Assembly (NCBI GenBank): GCA_030637665.1
Contig: DAOWGA010000228.1
Span: 1 to 6,147 of the forward strand
DNA from: Lysobacterales bacterium
GTDB taxonomy: Bacteria; Pseudomonadota; Gammaproteobacteria; Xanthomonadales; SZUA-36
Reading direction: 5' to 3'
Length of the DNA: 6,147 bases
Shown here: in pieces, positions 6,047 to 6,147 of the stretch
Position numbering within the stretch: the stretch's first letter is position 1
How the letters are laid out: each line of letters starts with the position of its first letter
The notes under the pieces: generated by a model
What the model was told of the DNA's origin: nothing
The model's database searches: none
Seen by the model: only the letters and a program-made list of their open reading frames with translations
Position numbers and translations under genes: made by a program

Positions 6047-6147
6047 ATGAAAATCAAAACTGGTAGCTATTCCTCTGATACCGGCACTTCGGCTGCTGCC
6101 CGGGCCCTGTCAGCCGGCCAACTGTCCGATTTGGCTACCCAAATCAA
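6047..6147 (+). CDS. queG: probable epoxyqueuosine reductase, first 33 codons only
   Basis: This is an open frame from ATG 6047 to the right edge; an in-frame TGA at 6035-6037 rules out an earlier start. The predicted N-terminus ends LSAGQLSDLATQI, which resembles the first helix of QueG (E. coli has LDLNQLAQKIKQWG near residue 6). QueG reduces epoxyqueuosine to queuosine in tRNA, using cobalamin and iron-sulfur clusters. The catalytic regions lie outside the window, so the name rests on this short resemblance and on the known queG-nnr-tsaE-amiB-mutL-miaA neighbourhood. The roughly 20-residue Ser/Thr/Ala-rich leader before the similarity is longer than in E. coli. No ribosome binding site precedes ATG 6047, and the true start could be a downstream TTG. 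Confidence 0.7.
   Translation, partial: MKIKTGSYSSDTGTSAAARALSAGQLSDLATQI

Noticed and set aside
1..6147. A novel multi-gene defence or accessory system
   Set aside because: All six coding regions belong to, or closely resemble, conserved housekeeping families in their standard gammaproteobacterial order. The only accessory content is the two small palindromic elements beside mutL.

Overview
The window is a conserved chromosomal block of a gammaproteobacterium, visibly G+C-rich in its genes. The evidence is the gene order: a gene that looks like queG runs rightward from the right edge, and the leftward series nnr, tsaE, amiB, mutL, miaA is the order known from Escherichia, Pseudomonas and many other Gammaproteobacteria (hfq and hflX would be expected beyond the left edge). 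MutL carries the metal-binding endonuclease motif that Enterobacterales and Vibrionales MutL lack. This points to a lineage without MutH-type, methyl-directed strand nicking, such as a pseudomonad-like, Chromatiales-like or other environmental gammaproteobacterium. The species cannot be named from this sequence.

Layout, right to left: 6047-6147 (+) is the 5' end of a probable epoxyqueuosine reductase gene. Its start lies only 15 bp from the divergent start of nnr (6031-4526, -), a bifunctional NAD(P)HX epimerase/dehydratase. Then come tsaE (4477-3968, -), the ATPase of the t6A37 tRNA-modification complex; amiB (3855-2560, -), an exported peptidoglycan amidase with AMIN, Amidase_3 and LysM domains; mutL (2170-389, -); and the 5' end of miaA (184-1, -). 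The genes serve tRNA modification (queG, tsaE, miaA), metabolite repair (nnr), cell separation (amiB) and DNA mismatch repair (mutL).

The core genes look intact and ordinary. The unusual content is in the two spaces flanking mutL. Upstream of mutL (2200-2538) is a 339-bp MITE-like element bounded by 34-bp inverted repeats with two mismatches. Downstream, between mutL and miaA (about 172-388), is a different element of about 215 bp with 20-bp perfect, roughly 35-bp imperfect, terminal inverted repeats and a nested inner hairpin that would carry a cUACGg tetraloop in the operon transcript. Removing this second element together with one copy of a 3-bp direct repeat rebuilds a classic ATGA overlap between mutL and miaA. 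This suggests that a small mobile element split a translationally coupled gene pair and that its terminal repeat now supplies the miaA start codon. No RNA gene, CRISPR array or convincing intrinsic terminator was found.
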